Part shown: one piece after another, positions 51,001-61,412 of the stretch
Layout of the letters: every line of letters begins with the position of its first letter
Position numbering within the stretch: the first letter of the stretch is position 1
Origin: Gigantopelta aegis
Taxonomy: Eukaryota > Mollusca > Gastropoda > Neomphalida > Peltospiridae
Direction of reading: 5' to 3'
NCBI RefSeq assembly: GCF_016097555.1
Contig: NC_054708.1
Location: forward strand, 7,532,160 to 7,596,159
DNA: 64,000 nucleotides
The notes under the pieces: model-generated
What the model was told of the DNA's origin: nothing
The model's input: only the letters and a program-made list of their open reading frames with translations
Database searches by the model: none
Translations under genes and position numbers: made by a program

Positions 51001-54000
51001 ACTTCAAAGGGAGTGAGTAGCACATTTAAATTAGAGGGTTTTTTCACTTAATTTACAACTACTGTAGTAACGGGGTTTTTTTTAGGGGGTTTAATTACAA
51101 AAACCGTACCAAACATGATTTTAATTTTTTTTAAATAATAATAATAAAATATCTGGGGGAAAAAGTACGAAACATATGTACACACCTTTTTACAAAATAA
51201 GATCGTCTGCTTAAAATAGCACAGCAAATGGTAGTGCAGGATGAACATTAAGTCAATACTTTTACTTTCTACATCCGTAAATAGCGGATTGGATAGATAG
51301 ATAGATAACAATTTAATGTGCCCATATACCACTAGGGTTGGACGTGTTGCGATACATCCCAAATATGTGTTAACGCAAATGGATGATTAAAACAAAAAGT
51401 TATATTCTTCTACCAAAAATATATTATATCAGACAATGTAGGCATTATTACTAAAAACTACGATACAACAGACTGTATCAAAACAGGATACACCTAATTT
51501 GCATATCTAGGTCAGAGTTGTTCGTCACGTGTTCATAATCGATCGGAAAACCAATGTCGATGTAATTAGCTAAATTTGTAAACATTTTTATGAGTTCAAG
51601 TGTCCACGATAAGAGCAACTTTGGGAATCTTTATTGGGAAACTGTTGGGTTGAAGGGTCTAATTGGGGAAAAGTTTGATATTGGATTGGGAATTTACGTT
51701 AGGGTAATGGGGCCGTTCACCGGCCCCAAAATGTATAGTAGTTTATACCCTGGGATGGGTCCCTAAAGGGGGTCAGTGGGGCGAAGAAAACATCCGAAGC
51801 GATCGGGTTGACATTATGGAAACCGAAAACGGTCGAAGTGATTTTCATTTTGAAAAAAAAAAAAAAAAAACCTGACTGAAAAAATAATTTCAACAATTTC
51901 TCTGACGACGGAAATCCGTCTCACGACGGACAGTTAACAGCCATGGTAGAAAGAAAGAAAAGAAAGAAATGTTTTATTTATCGACGCACTCAACACATTT
52001 TATTTACAGTTATATGGTGTCAGACATATGGTTACGGACCACACAGATATTGAGAGAGGAAACCCGCTGTTGCCACTTCATAGGCTACTCTTTTCGATTA
52101 GCATCAAGGCATCTTTTATATGCACCATTCCATAGACAGGGTAGTACATACCACAGCCTTTGATAAACCAGTCGTGGTGCACTGGATGGAACGAGAAATA
52201 GCTCAATGGGCCCACTGATGGGGATCGATCCCACATTGAGTGAGCGCTGTATCACTGAGCTACATCCCCCCCCCCCCCCCCCGTCAGTACAGTGATTGCC
52301 TGATGTCGTCGACTCTAATCCCCTCAGTTGACCCATTCTCCAATTTGTTTTCCCATCATAACCAGAGTCCCATGACTGGTAAAACAAAGACTGTCGTATG
52401 TGCTGTCCGTTTATGGAAAAATGCATATAGCCCTTGATGCTAATGGACAAATGTAGTGGGTTTCCTCTGATGACTATGTGTCAGAATAACCAAATGTCTG
52501 ATATCCAGTAGCCGAAGATTAATTAATCAAAGTGATCTAGTGGTGTTGTTATTAACTTCACAGAAGAGTAAATGCACGTTTCACAGAAACAAAACTTCCC
52601 TTGAGAATGGGAAAAATAAATTAATAAACTTGTATTTTGTTATTTATACATTTTTATTTTCACATTTTTAACATTATAGTATCATTAACAAATTTTATTT
52701 TATAAAACGTGACCGATGAGAAATTATAACTAAATTTAATTATATTACATATTGTGTTAAAATTGCCTGTTGGTGCTAAATGAAAATTATACTGTATGGG
52801 CCGAAGTTCTGTAGCCTGTTTATTTTAAATGCAGGTGTTTAAGCTTTGTAAAAGAGGCTTTGTAAATTTGGCCCTATACATACATGTACAAGTATATCAA
52901 GATGAAACTCACTTGTTAGCACCTGCATCCTTCATGATGTACAGAAGATGTTCCGATAGTTCTAGCTTGCGGCCTCCAGTAATAATAGTGTACAGACCTT
53001 GTGCCTTAACAAATATAACTTAAAATCATAAAACCATACAAATTATTGTGGATTACTTTGTTGAAATGAAAAAAGAGTAAGTTACATAGATCTATCTCTT
53101 GTTAAATCTTCTATAAATTTGAGAATGATATAAAAGTGAGAAAGCAATGATGTACTTTCTATGTTGACCAGCTAATATTTCAATTGTATAATGATTCCCA
53201 TCTGTTAATATAAAGAGAAATAAATATTGTTTAAATCAGAAAGCAATGATGTCTAAGAGATTAAATACAAATGTACAAACCGTTGTACTGAATATTACAG
53301 AACTGTCTAACCAAGTAACACATTCTGGAGATATTAGAATTAAACTGTTTTCTTTCAAATGATAAAAAACACAGAAACTGAAGTGGAATATTTGACATAA
53401 ATTTGCATTCCATTACCAAATTACTTCATTTGCTAAAACAACTAGTAGGTGCACATATAATATTATTTAAAAAAGTAGAAATATGGAAACAACTTTTTGA
53501 ATAAATAAATAAATGATGATAATTTTACTGTTTTATAATTGGGACAAACATTTTAAAAATAAATATTTAACATTTATACCTTTGATGATGCTTCGCCCAT
53601 TTTGTCAATGACAAGGAGTAAATTTCTTCTTAGTTCACGCATAATACTGAAATAGAAATTGAGGAGAGAAAAATACTAGAATTAGGAAAGAATGGCATGT
53701 CATCAAATTAACAAATTAACAAATCAATTTTTATCATACAACTGATATCATTGCATGTGAATGGGGTGAGGGATAGGATATGAATATAAAATTAGTTCTC
53801 AAATATGTTCTGTTCAAGCAGGATAAGAGATTAACAGAAATATATCAAACCCATGAACTACTATGTATAATTATGCCTGGCACTGTGTGTGGATGCTGTC
53901 AAGACAGATGTAACGCAGTGCTGGCTAGGCTAACGTGCAATACATGCAGGTTCAATTCCTTTATGGCTAATGGTAACCCACTATATCATGTATCAGAAAA

Positions 54001-57000
54001 ACACTTTAAATCTTTGTTGTACTTAATTCCAAGCTTGGTGTAAAACAAAGTCTTTTAGAAATAACACAATGTAAACATTTTATGAAACTGACATTGTTAT
54101 AAACACTTGTTGGTTCATATCGATTGTAAAATGAACATGTAAAACATTATTTCATGAATCATCATATCAATGATACATTAAACTGTGTGTGCACAGAAAC
54201 CCACCACAATATTTTTGTGTAAACAAGCCATGGTAGGTGCTGTCCGCTCTGCTTGAAAGTGCATATATTATATAAAGATCACTTGCTGTTAATGGAAAAC
54301 ATTAGTGGGATTTCTCTGAAGACAGAGTATAAGAATTATCAAATGAATGACATCCATTTGTTGATCAACAAACGATCGCAGACCTTGCCTTTTAAGGTGC
54401 GCGGGTGCGATCGTGCTCGTACAGCACACGTAATTTCAATCTGACAAGTGTGAAAAATAATGCATGTTACACTTAGCAAACAGCACATGTAAAATAATTT
54501 TGTATATTGATTGCCATTATTTACCTTATGTAGCTGACAGAAAGATCTGTTTAATAATACCAGAAAAAAAAAGTTACGAGAATGGTAGCATCCATGCACG
54601 ATTTTAAAATATGACTGGTATTTATCTTTGCTATACAAATCCGAAAACACAGGTTTAATAGAAATCTTCGAAGATGTACCAATCCGATCAAAACTTCTTT
54701 GCCTATTTAATTTATTATTAATTAGAAACAGTCCATTTTTATAAGGTAATAGATCACAGCGTGTGATAATGATAACTCATTTATACTGTTCATATAGTTA
54801 TGACAAAATGACAAAAGGGATTGAATTAAATAGCGGCTTCTGTAGCCTACACAAATGAACTCGTTACAGAAATCAGCGAAGTCAGTAAAATTGTCTCGAT
54901 TAGTTCATAACTGTTAGCCTACAAAGCTTAATTAAAGGAAGGGACAATTAAGGCATTTGGCCTGGTAACAGTGGTATGCATATTCAACAATATATAATCG
55001 ACATTATTGCTTAATATCAACAAGTATAATCGTATAGTTAATTAATAAAACGGCTAAATGTGACGGCTATTATATATATCGGGCGCAGCCATTTTGTACC
55101 ATCTCAGTGAGTACAACCTCTGGCGAGCTGGTGGTTACGTAATACTTAACGCATAACGTCAGGAATGAGCCTTAGAACTAGAGAAACACAATCTACCTGG
55201 TTTTTGCGGGATGATAAATAGTCATACATTGCAATGTTCTGTAATAAAACACATCCCAGTAAGCCAGCAATAAGTATATCCAGCACTATATATATTATTT
55301 TTCAATACAAAATAAAACACCATTGTCAAAGTGGCTACACAACAAGTTGAAATAATTAACAATGTTTTGTCCATGCATTAACCTACGTACTGAAATGCTA
55401 CACGGAGTGTTTTCTTAGTTAATTGGTCTATGCTGTTAGTTGCTTCTACCTGTGATTCCTGATTGGCAGGTGTGTATTTGATTGGTAAACAGACGAGACA
55501 AGTAATTGTTGCTGTCTAGACACAAAAATACATACCGGTATTGTGGAATATTACCTGTCGCCCATAAAATGGTAATGGACATGGTTTATTACTGTAAATA
55601 GTTCTGTAAAACTATTGATTAAGTATACTTTTCCATCTAAAACCACAGAACCGACCAATTACATACATGTAGTTCCAAAGAAAAGAAAATTATACCTTGG
55701 GTATCGTGGGTTGTCGTTTTTGCTCCAACGTAGCATATCAATAGGCCTAATAGTGTACATTTTTCCTTTGGATTATTTAACAGAGAAAACTACTATAACC
55801 CCATTTTGTTCCGTTAATGCAACTTGAAATATATTTAGTTAAATAGTTTATTATACTATTACGTCATTTATGCTGTTTTACAAGTCAGGTTGATCAAAGA
55901 GAAGCACCTTGTCGAAAATTACTGCTTTTGTTTACACACTACATACAGGAGATGGCCAGGAGCTGACATCACTTTGCCCCAAGCTATCCCACTGGATGTC
56001 ACAAAAACAAAACAAAATGGCTGCCCCCAGTTAGCAGAAATAATCGTGGTTTTTTATTAACTCTAAAATTACGCGTTTTTCATTTGCAAAAGTGTCAGTA
56101 TGTGTTGGTGGTCCGGGTATGCATCTTTCCAACACATAAGGCTCTTGTTTGAGTTGACCCTACTTTTAAGGTCCCGAAAATGAAAATCGTTTCATTTTAT
56201 ACTTCTTCTTTTTTTAAAAAAGCAATGAAATTTAGACGGAATAATAAAAAGAAGAAAAAGAAATGATAATAGGTATGTATGAATAAGCCTAGGTATTGTT
56301 TACGTCTATTATTTTTCTTTTTATCTTTAAAAAAAAATCCAATAAAACTTCATTTAAATATTTGTATTTCAGCCAGAGGTTTATGAATGTGCATGTTATT
56401 TATATATGTATATATGTACACACTATAGTAAAAGTAATCAATTATCATTGCCGATTATTTAATTTTTGTTTCGTTTGTTAGAAAGTCACAGACCATGTGA
56501 CTAGAACATGATTTGATGCGCAGTACTCTGTGGCATATTGGCCAATCATAGCTATCAGGGTCAGATTATTTTTACTCTTGGAATTCTGCACACACATGCT
56601 GGTCTACTTGACAACTTATTACGTACTGATGATGGTGTTTAAAATTATGGGGGTTTTATTATCTTTATTATGGCATCCAACGTTTGGAATAAAATCCTTT
56701 GTAATGACAGATTTTGTCAGAGTTTGTATATTTTTTTATGAACAACATTGGGGCTGTTCTAGATCAATGACGTAACGCTGTCAGAGCCGTTCATAACCTG
56801 TAGCAGTAGGTCAAATGACGTATTACAAAATGTTGAGGGAAGGACACTGGTTACGTAATTGTTGAATTAAAAATGCCAAGTGAATGTCAATGTCCCAACC
56901 AACACTATCATTTAAAGTAAATGTAGGCCTACATTTCACGAGTTATTTAAAACAATGTTTTAATAATACGAGTCGGTAGTGCACACCTGAGATGCTTGGG

Positions 57001-57745
57001 TCATAGTTCATGAACCACCACCTCTGAACCAGTGGGTTTTTCCCATCCCAACTATCCTAATCATGTTCATTGTGCATAATAATAAAATTCAAAACAAGTT
57101 GATTCCTATATGTTTAGCTGCACATTCATCAAACCATCTAACATTGAAAAGGTATATATATAATTGTGTGCATCAAATTATCTGAATAGTACATATTGTA
57201 ATTTAAAAATCAAATTGTCTGCATCAGTGTTTACAATACATGCCATAATTATATTTCTATAGTACTACTCCTGAAACGGTTTTATAAATTATAACTCCAT
57301 TCTTGAAAGGGAAAAGAAGTCAGACTACACTAATGAACCAAAACATAAGATTAGAAGAAAACATTATTTGTTTATTGCTTAATTTTTGCAACATATGTCT
57401 CTGCATTTACATGTACCAATTACTTCATAAATTAATAATCAATATGCTTGGTTTTCACTCGCCTTAGCATTTTGATGAGTGCGATTTTTCACTAGTCTAA
57501 GAGTTTTGAGGTGTGCGATTTTTCACTCGCCTTTGTTTTTCAAAAGCCAAGTACTGCGATCGTACTCTATCGGTATTAATAGTGACAGTGTTATTAAATG
57601 ATTAACAATTTTCAAGTTCAATCTTATATTATCTTAGTATTTTACGGTCTTACCTGTTATTTGGGTGTCTTTGGGGCATTACGCGGTTATCAAGTTTTGA
57701 AATGACATCTCCCAACAGAAGATTTATATTAAAATCGAATTCCAT
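39069..57745 (-). CDS. ATAT1: Alpha-tubulin N-acetyltransferase 1
   Basis: Acetylates Lys40 of alpha-tubulin in the microtubule lumen, using acetyl-CoA. Complete gene on the minus strand in 11 coding exons: 57654-57745, 53580-53646, 52913-53004, 49008-49179, 46730-46877, 46242-46298, 45775-45950, 44824-44909, 43913-44040, 39978-40095, 39069-39255; 440 residues, human ATAT1 about 421. All junctions are GT-AG and in phase. Start [13 protein letters not shown] matches the family N-terminus. The GNAT-like core is intact: [20 protein letters not shown], then [10 protein letters not shown] (conserved Cys), the CoA-binding [14 protein letters not shown], and [13 protein letters not shown] with the conserved Asp. 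The core ends at [15 protein letters not shown]. The remaining roughly 235 residues are a Ser/Pro/Gln-rich tail expected to be disordered. Duplicated junctions flank exons 5, 6 and 8. It faces GNL1 head to head. Confidence 0.95.
39507..39766. repeat. 130-bp tandem duplication in ATAT1 intron
   Basis: CACTGTGACCTTCACATACA at 39507 recurs at 39637. Each copy ends in a palindromic ATATATATCATATATATGAT block and GGGCTTTAAAAATATATAT. Confidence 0.88.
40255..40508. mobile_element. CAGTGAAACC-family element, diverged
   Basis: The right end GGTTTTGAGAGGTTTCACTG with TA, and internal GTCTGGTTTTAAAGGGTTAT, mark a decayed member; the left end is unclear. Confidence 0.55.
40503..40738. repeat. 118-bp tandem duplication in ATAT1 intron
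   Basis: ACTGTACATATGTTTAATGC starts at 40503 and again at 40621; the copies are nearly identical. The first copy begins in the terminal bases of the adjoining element. Confidence 0.92.
40998..41981. mobile_element. 984-bp TIR element flanked by TA, no transposase seen
   Basis: CCGTATATCTTCGCCTATAA at the left and TTACAGGCGAAGATATACGG at the right are inverted ends, each flanked by TA (40996-40997, 41982-41983). The motif GTCGACTTATA recurs near both ends (around 41050, 41880, 41940), as subterminal transposase sites do. No transposase-like frame; non-autonomous. Superfamily not assigned. Confidence 0.85.
42087..43725. mobile_element. hAT-like non-autonomous element, 1639 bp, 8-bp target duplication
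   Basis: AGTAGAGG stands directly before (42079-42086) and after (43726-43733) the element. Ends CAGACCTGTCAACC and GGTTGACAGGTCTG are perfect inverted repeats of 14 bp. An 8-bp target duplication is the hAT hallmark. Contains a direct duplication (about 42465-42785 and 42787-43107, period near 321) that starts TTATCATTTGTGGTTAGTGT. No intact transposase seen. Confidence 0.9.
44165..44823 (-). repeat. 33/37-bp tandem array copying the donor of ATAT1 exon 8
   Basis: About 19 intronic units follow the real donor at 44823. On the minus strand the 37-bp unit reads GGACTGGGATATGACAAACA(A/G)AA, then GTAAGTACTGTATT. The first 23 nt equal the end of exon 8 (GLGYDKQ) and the rest is the donor and intron start. 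A 33-bp variant lacks GTAA, removing the donor consensus. Roughly eight units keep GTAAGTA. Frames through the array on both strands are artefacts. Confidence 0.93.
45034..45143. mobile_element. Foldback MITE with 49-bp arms
   Basis: 45034-45082 (GGCCGTTAGATACCATTTAT...) pairs with 45095-45143 (...ATAAATGGTATCTAACGGCC); about 5-6 mismatches, 12-nt loop. Similarity extends a little outside (CATGAGT/ATGAATG). Confidence 0.88.
45545..45745 (-). mobile_element. SINE with third head type
   Basis: The complement reads GGGCTGGGAGATAGCTGAGT with box A-like TAGCTGAGTGG, then TTTTCCCATCCAACTAGTAC and GTATCCTGTCTGTGGTGAAG. Confidence 0.75.
46121..46207 (-). repeat. 87-bp diverged duplication of the donor of ATAT1 exon 6
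   Basis: On the minus strand the real junction TCCAATGTACAGGACAAATG|AAG|GTAATC is followed by intron to GTCTTAAAGACAGAGTCATC. The same order recurs 87 bp further into the intron as TCCAATGTATAGAAGAAATG, then AAAATAATC, then GTCTTAAAGACAGATTCATC. The donor GT is lost in the copy. About 80% identity by eye. Confidence 0.85.
46878..47118 (-). repeat. Two upstream copies of the acceptor and start of ATAT1 exon 5
   Basis: On the minus strand, ATTGTTATCAG|GACAGGAATGTAAACCC... opens the real exon at 46877. Copies begin at 46998 (period 121) and 47114 (period 116); the farther one reads TATTAG at the acceptor. About 46 nt of exon (to ...GACAAACCATCTC) is shared, then the copies run into intron (ATATAC...TATAAAATG). 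Both keep an AG acceptor. Confidence 0.92.
47333..48141. mobile_element. TTAA-flanked inverted-repeat element, about 0.8 kb
   Basis: The left TTAAAGCCGCACACCCTAGT and right AACTAGGGTGTGTCCCTTTAA ends are inverted. The outer TTAA and AGGGACA-type ends match the element at 62142-62493, suggesting piggyBac-like mobilisation. No intact transposase frame noted. Confidence 0.78.
48625..48915 (-). mobile_element. tRNA-derived SINE, tail type B
   Basis: Begins with the complement of the tail (GTTTGTTTTGTTTAACAACA), then GCAAGGGATCTTTTATATGC and ATAGCCCAATGGGCCCACTA, ending at the head CACTTTACCACTGGGCTACT. Confidence 0.88.
49366..49592 (-). mobile_element. SINE, tail type B, 5'-truncated
   Basis: Complement of tail and body: GTTTGTTTTGTTTAATGCCA, AGCAAGGGATTTTTTACATG, CAGTTGTGGTTCACTGGCTG. 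Flanked by ACTTTATACATAAA at 49352-49365 and 49593-49606. Confidence 0.85.
49607..49997 (-). mobile_element. SINE with longer tRNA-like head, tail type A
   Basis: The complement starts GCCTTGGTGGCATCGTGGTT (box A-like TGGCATCGTGG), then GTACTGGGTTTGGATCCCAG (box B-like), a linker, and the shared body and tail ending ATTAAATAAAACATTTC(TTTC)n. Flanking copies of CTTATACATAAA (49593-49606 and 49998-50010) are its target duplication. Confidence 0.88.
50011..51944. other. ATAT1 intron 3 portion without recognised exon
   Basis: Holds a C16 run near 50717, a GATA microsatellite near 51290, a fragment CCCATATACCACTAG at 51318 that recurs at 58521, and an unclassified GC-richer block at 51600-51900 (AATGGGGCCGTTCACCGGCC, GAAGCGATCGGGTTGACA). 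Nothing coding is supported. Confidence 0.5.
51945..52265 (-). mobile_element. tRNA-derived SINE, tail type A, nearly full length
   Basis: Begins with (GAAA)n and GAAATGTTTTATTTATCGAC, then GGTTACGGACCACACAGATA, GGAACGAGAAATAGCTCAAT and GGGATCGATCCCACATTGAG, ending at box A complement ATCACTGAGCTACAT followed by a C run. Confidence 0.88.
52283..52560 (+). mobile_element. SINE, tail type B, diverged
   Basis: AACCAGAGTCCCATGACTGG, TGTGCTGTCCGTTTATGG, then TCTGATGACTATGTGTCAGA and ATTAATTAATCAAAGTGATC. Faces the minus-strand SINE at 51945 across a C run, forming an inverted pair. Confidence 0.78.
53890..54370 (+). mobile_element. tRNA-like SINE head and separated SINE tail
   Basis: 53890-53965 has a box A-like GATGTAACGCAGTGCTGG and a perfect box B, GGTTCAATTCC. 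A SINE body and tail piece lies at 54225-54370 (GTAGGTGCTGTCCGCTCTGC, TCTGAAGACAGAGTATAAGA). They may be one split copy or two fragments. Confidence 0.5.
54955..55945. repeat. Dispersed repeat of about 0.95 kb, copy 2
   Basis: Collinear with 15215-16160, including GGCGAGCTGGTGGTTACGTA and TTTTACAAGTCAGGTTGATC, with many small differences and indels. Sits in ATAT1 intron 1, near a further block at 55960-56200 (CAAAATGGCTGCCCCCAG). Confidence 0.85.
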
Positions 57746-58150
57746 TTTTGAAAATATTGCCAAAAACGTCTTAATCTGATCAATACTATCTGCAAATCAC
57801 TATGGATAGCTGCCTTAGTTGTCTTTCTAACAAACTTTCTTGGTATGTCGCCATGTTTACTTCTCCAAGCAAACATGCCAGATTCGCAGCAAATGTATTA
57901 TACAGATGTTTATCAAAATATTAATTAAACCAGAATATGAACTAGTAAGCTGCGTGTAGCAATGTCTTCTACTATACTAAAGTAATATTGAATTAATGTG
58001 AATATATATTTTTTTATTCAGTACAGTGTGTGCGGTTCTATAATATGGCTGCGTCCATTTTCAGTACATGTTTTTCTTCTCCTCCTTCAAGAAGAAATAC
58101 TACATTATTAATAGATTTAGCGTCTTATTAACTTGCGGTAAATACAGATT
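57746..58150. promoter_or_regulatory. Probable ATAT1 promoter side of the ATAT1-GNL1 interval
   Basis: Immediately upstream of the ATAT1 start. Contains TCGCCATGTT (57848) and AATATGGCTGCGTCC (58043), both close to the YY1-type motif common near transcription starts. No TATA box stands out. Whether GNL1 starts here too, or closer to 62 kb, is not decided by the sequence. Confidence 0.35.
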
Positions 58151-58499
58151 CATAATGGTATTTTGTAAATAAAACATTTATATATCATGTAACACATTAA
58201 AACAGTACCTAGTTTAAAAATAAGAGCTGTTGTATGGTACACTGTACAGTTATCTATAACCGAATGTCACCTATTTCCATTCGACTGGGGCTAGGTACAC
58301 TGCGATAACTTACATTTATTGCAGAAACACGCTGCCGCCCGCGTATATATCCATTGCAACTGGGTCCATTTAATGAATGAAGAATTTTTTTTATTCTAAA
58401 AATGTTATGAAGATAATTTAATAAATGATACTAAATTAATTTTCATACTCTTAAAATTTAGAAAATTAGATATCCTGAAACTGAAAGGGTGCGAGTGCA

Positions 58500-59200
58500 T
58501 GAGTGCGAATGATTTTAACATGCTCATATACCACTAGAGTTTCGAGCATGTCCGCCCCGGGGCCTGTCTCTGGATAGCCAGTGACTTGCTCCGGGACAGA
58601 AAAAAATTAAGGGGATAATTTTGAAATTTACATCTAAAAATTAAATAGTGGGCCTTTAAAATGGACAGAATTTTAAAAATAGCAATTAGTAAAAGAAATT
58701 AGTAGGATTAAAATTAGAAAGAAAAATGTTACAAGCCAAAAATAATTGAATTGACTGCTCTTCCGAATATTTATATAATTTGGAGCATTTTAGAAGGACA
58801 GTCCAAAAATAAATAAGAGAAAGAAGAGAGGATCGGACTATTTAATAATATTTTTTTTTTAAAGAAGTAATTTCGACATAAAATTTTGAATGAAGGTCTA
58901 AAAGTTTAAAGTCCGATCTATATGGTCCGGGCCAGGGGGGAGGGTAAGTTTGAGGTGGGCGGAATTTGGAATACAAATTTAGTAGTTAGATCAAAGATCG
59001 AAGACCAAAATGTGCTACAAAAATTTAAGTCCAAACAATAAAATTAGAGTGCTCGACCGAAAAGGTATTAAGGTGATTTGAGCAATTTTGACGGGCTGCC
59101 AAAATAAACTGCGTTGGACTGTTTACAAAAAAAACCACCATAAAATTTTGAACTGCGGCCAAAAATGTTTTTAAAGTCCAACTAAGCCCTAAAAAAGAAA
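58500..59200. repeat. Unclassified repeat-like block
   Basis: TGCTCATATACCACTAGAGT, GGGCCTGTCTCTGGATAGCC and a long purine-rich tract. CATATACCACTAG is shared with 51318. No frame or terminal repeat identified. Confidence 0.35.
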
Positions 59201-59233
59201 GTACATATCCTAGGAGAGGGTGTGCAGCGGAAC

Positions 59234-59521
59234 TCATGGCGAGTTGATGGGATGATCGGCTCCGAACTTCGGGAAGAAGTGAGGCAGGTCGATGTAGCAC
59301 TCTCCCCGAAGTATTGCTAAGTAGTCTTCCGGAAGTATCAGCTTGATAATCTGATGGACGATTGGATTATCCATGTCTGATTTCAGCAAGCTTTGCCGGT
59401 ACATCCCGTTCCGCTCCGACGTCAGGTAGTAGGTGCGACTTCCCTCGACGTACTGGAACTGGTACCGCCCTTGACCAGTTGGTTTTGGTCTCCAGCTCTT
59501 GGTGACGAAGAGCCCAGCACA
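59234..59521 (-). CDS. C-terminal coding fragment, unknown family
   Basis: Not recognised. On the minus strand an open frame of about 95 residues ends at TGA (59234-59236) and looks like real protein: CAGLFVTKSWRPKPTGQG, then YQFQYVEGSRTYYLTSERNG, LLKSDMDNPIVHQIIKLILP, EDYLAILRGECYIDLPHFFP and KFGADHPINSP. Its base composition is much more GC-balanced than its surroundings, in keeping with former or present coding use. A C/G homopolymer lies just upstream, and the 5' extent cannot be told; AG at about 59489-59490 could be an acceptor. It could be the last exon of a small gene, a retrocopy tail or part of a mobile element. Confidence 0.5.
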   Translation of the reverse strand, partial: CAGLFVTKSWRPKPTGQGRYQFQYVEGSRTYYLTSERNGMYRQSLLKSDMDNPIVHQIIKLILPEDYLAILRGECYIDLPHFFPKFGADHPINSP

Positions 59522-60221
59522 GCCCCAATGGGGGGGGGGGGGGGTTTAGAGAAACCTTGACGTTTGATAAACACAACTGCATTCTGTGCTGTCTCGAGTA
59601 GGAATCCCCTGAAAGGGTGCAATGATTTACCCAATACTTACCCAATACCACTACTAACTATTATATCATCACGCAAGAACCCCTAAACCTGGATATTAGT
59701 TACACATGTTGTTTGCGGCAAATTGTATACACTGCAGACTCCAGTACATTGACTTACCTCCCTTCGTTCACCCTTCTATAATACGAATAATTTTTATAAA
59801 ATAAAAAAAGAGGTAAATATAAAAAAAAATTATAATTCTAATCTTGATGATATGGACAATTTTTATCACATTACTGTGATCAGAAAACATTAAAAAACCC
59901 ACAAGAAAACCCCCAAACAATTAAAACAGGTGTGAGAAAAGTAAAAATACACCTTCAACATGCATGTAGATCTACGATAACAATATTAGGTAGTGTTGGG
60001 TAAGTATTGGGTAGTATTGGGTAAATTGGGTAAATCGTCGCACCGTCCTGAAATGCAATTTCCTGAATTCTACAAGTAAAATTCATATCTGCCTCCAGAT
60101 TTAATACCAATGATATTTTTTATTTAGAAAATTTGAGGGTCTTGAGCCCTCTCCCCCCCCCCCCCCCTCCCTCCTTGCTCTGTCGTACCTGTTGAGTATT
60201 TCATGTTTCATTATCGGGGTA

Positions 60222-60330
60222 GGACTTTCCTTTGGCACTGTCACGTATAAAGAACATTATAAATACTTATCATAAATAGGGTTATGGTTAGGGTTATGGT
60301 TAGTGACAGTGTCAAAGGAAAGTCCTTCCG
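60222..60330. mobile_element. Small inverted-repeat element with telomere-like centre
   Basis: AGGACTTTCCTTTGGCACTG-TCAC faces GTGACAGTGTCAAAGGAAAG-TCCTT, with AGGGTTATGGTTAGGGTTAT between. About 109 bp. Confidence 0.85.
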
Positions 60331-60420
60331 TTAACACTTACAGAGACTCGTGAATGGTGGGATTTCAGACACCAATGACTTAAGTCTCTTGTTAATTGTG
60401 GAGTAACCGGAGGATGTGCC

Positions 60421-60439
60421 CCCCCCCCCCCAAAAAAAA
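60421..60439. repeat. Poly(C)-poly(A) tract
   Basis: C run followed directly by A run, as at 18799 and 61387. Confidence 0.85.
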
Positions 60440-61386
60440 AATCTGGTAGCCCAAAGTACTACCGGTTTTAGATATCTGGTAGCCCTTAGTGAAAAATTGG
60501 AAGTCTAAACATTCCGGGCTACCGCTAAGGTCGAGCCCTGAAATTTGTGCAATGCATATATGTACTGGGTGACTAGTATCTGTAATGGTCTGTTGAGTAT
60601 TACATCAGGCAGTAAATTCGAATAATCTGATTTTAAAAACTTTACTAAACTGCAACGCTGCAGAGGGACAATTAAGCTTCCTAGTTACGAAACGCAAATT
60701 ATTTATTTAAATTCATTGATATATATGCTGTTATAAATATGTGATATAAGCAGAAATACAAGTTTGAAAAGACTTTTCCTCTGCATTTAATTCATGCATT
60801 AATGACACATTTTATTTGTAACAAATTGGATTTTAAAAAAAAAGTACTAAGTATTTTCCATGGAAAAGATGGGAAAAGTGCCTTGTAGTTGTAACATTGC
60901 AAGTAATACATTCGGGAATCTTTGTATTATATTCAGGATTAGCCGATAGTAAACTGGTTTTCTACTTTATGCTAATGATGTGTTTACATGTTGCATATAA
61001 AAGGTTGACATAGATCCCAATTTATGTTAATCACATGATCAACATTTAAAAAAAAGTTTTTGATACGATTATAATGTTTTGTTACAAACTTTTACTTTCC
61101 TTTTAAATGAAGTGTTTTATAAGGTGTACCAAGACATGTTTTATAACTATTTAGATATTTTGCTCTGATATTATATACTTGTTAACATTTAACTTTGATC
61201 ATTTGGTGAAAACATGGCTGCTGTCTGTTTTCGTGGTGATCATATTATCGATGATATAATGATTTTTATCTCCACAAAATTGATTTTGCCTATGCATTTA
61301 ACAAGGCAAAATTTAGTGGTATAAAGCGACTATTGCTTGTCTGTTTATATCAACTTTGATTCAGACCATATAAAATGTTGTAGTCG

Positions 61387-61412
61387 CCCCCCCCCCCCCC
61401 CCCAAAAAAAAA
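61387..61412. repeat. Poly(C)-poly(A) tract
   Basis: About 17 C then about 10 A. Confidence 0.9.

Noticed and set aside
53890-53970. Functional tRNA gene
   Set aside because: Box A and box B resemble a tRNA, but no cloverleaf stems could be paired; treated as a SINE head.
53780-54043. Cysteine-containing 87-residue frame
   Set aside because: Overlaps a tRNA-like SINE head with a perfect box B and lacks protein-like features.
60285-60305. Interstitial telomere sequence
   Set aside because: Only about two imperfect TTAGGG-like units inside a small inverted-repeat element.
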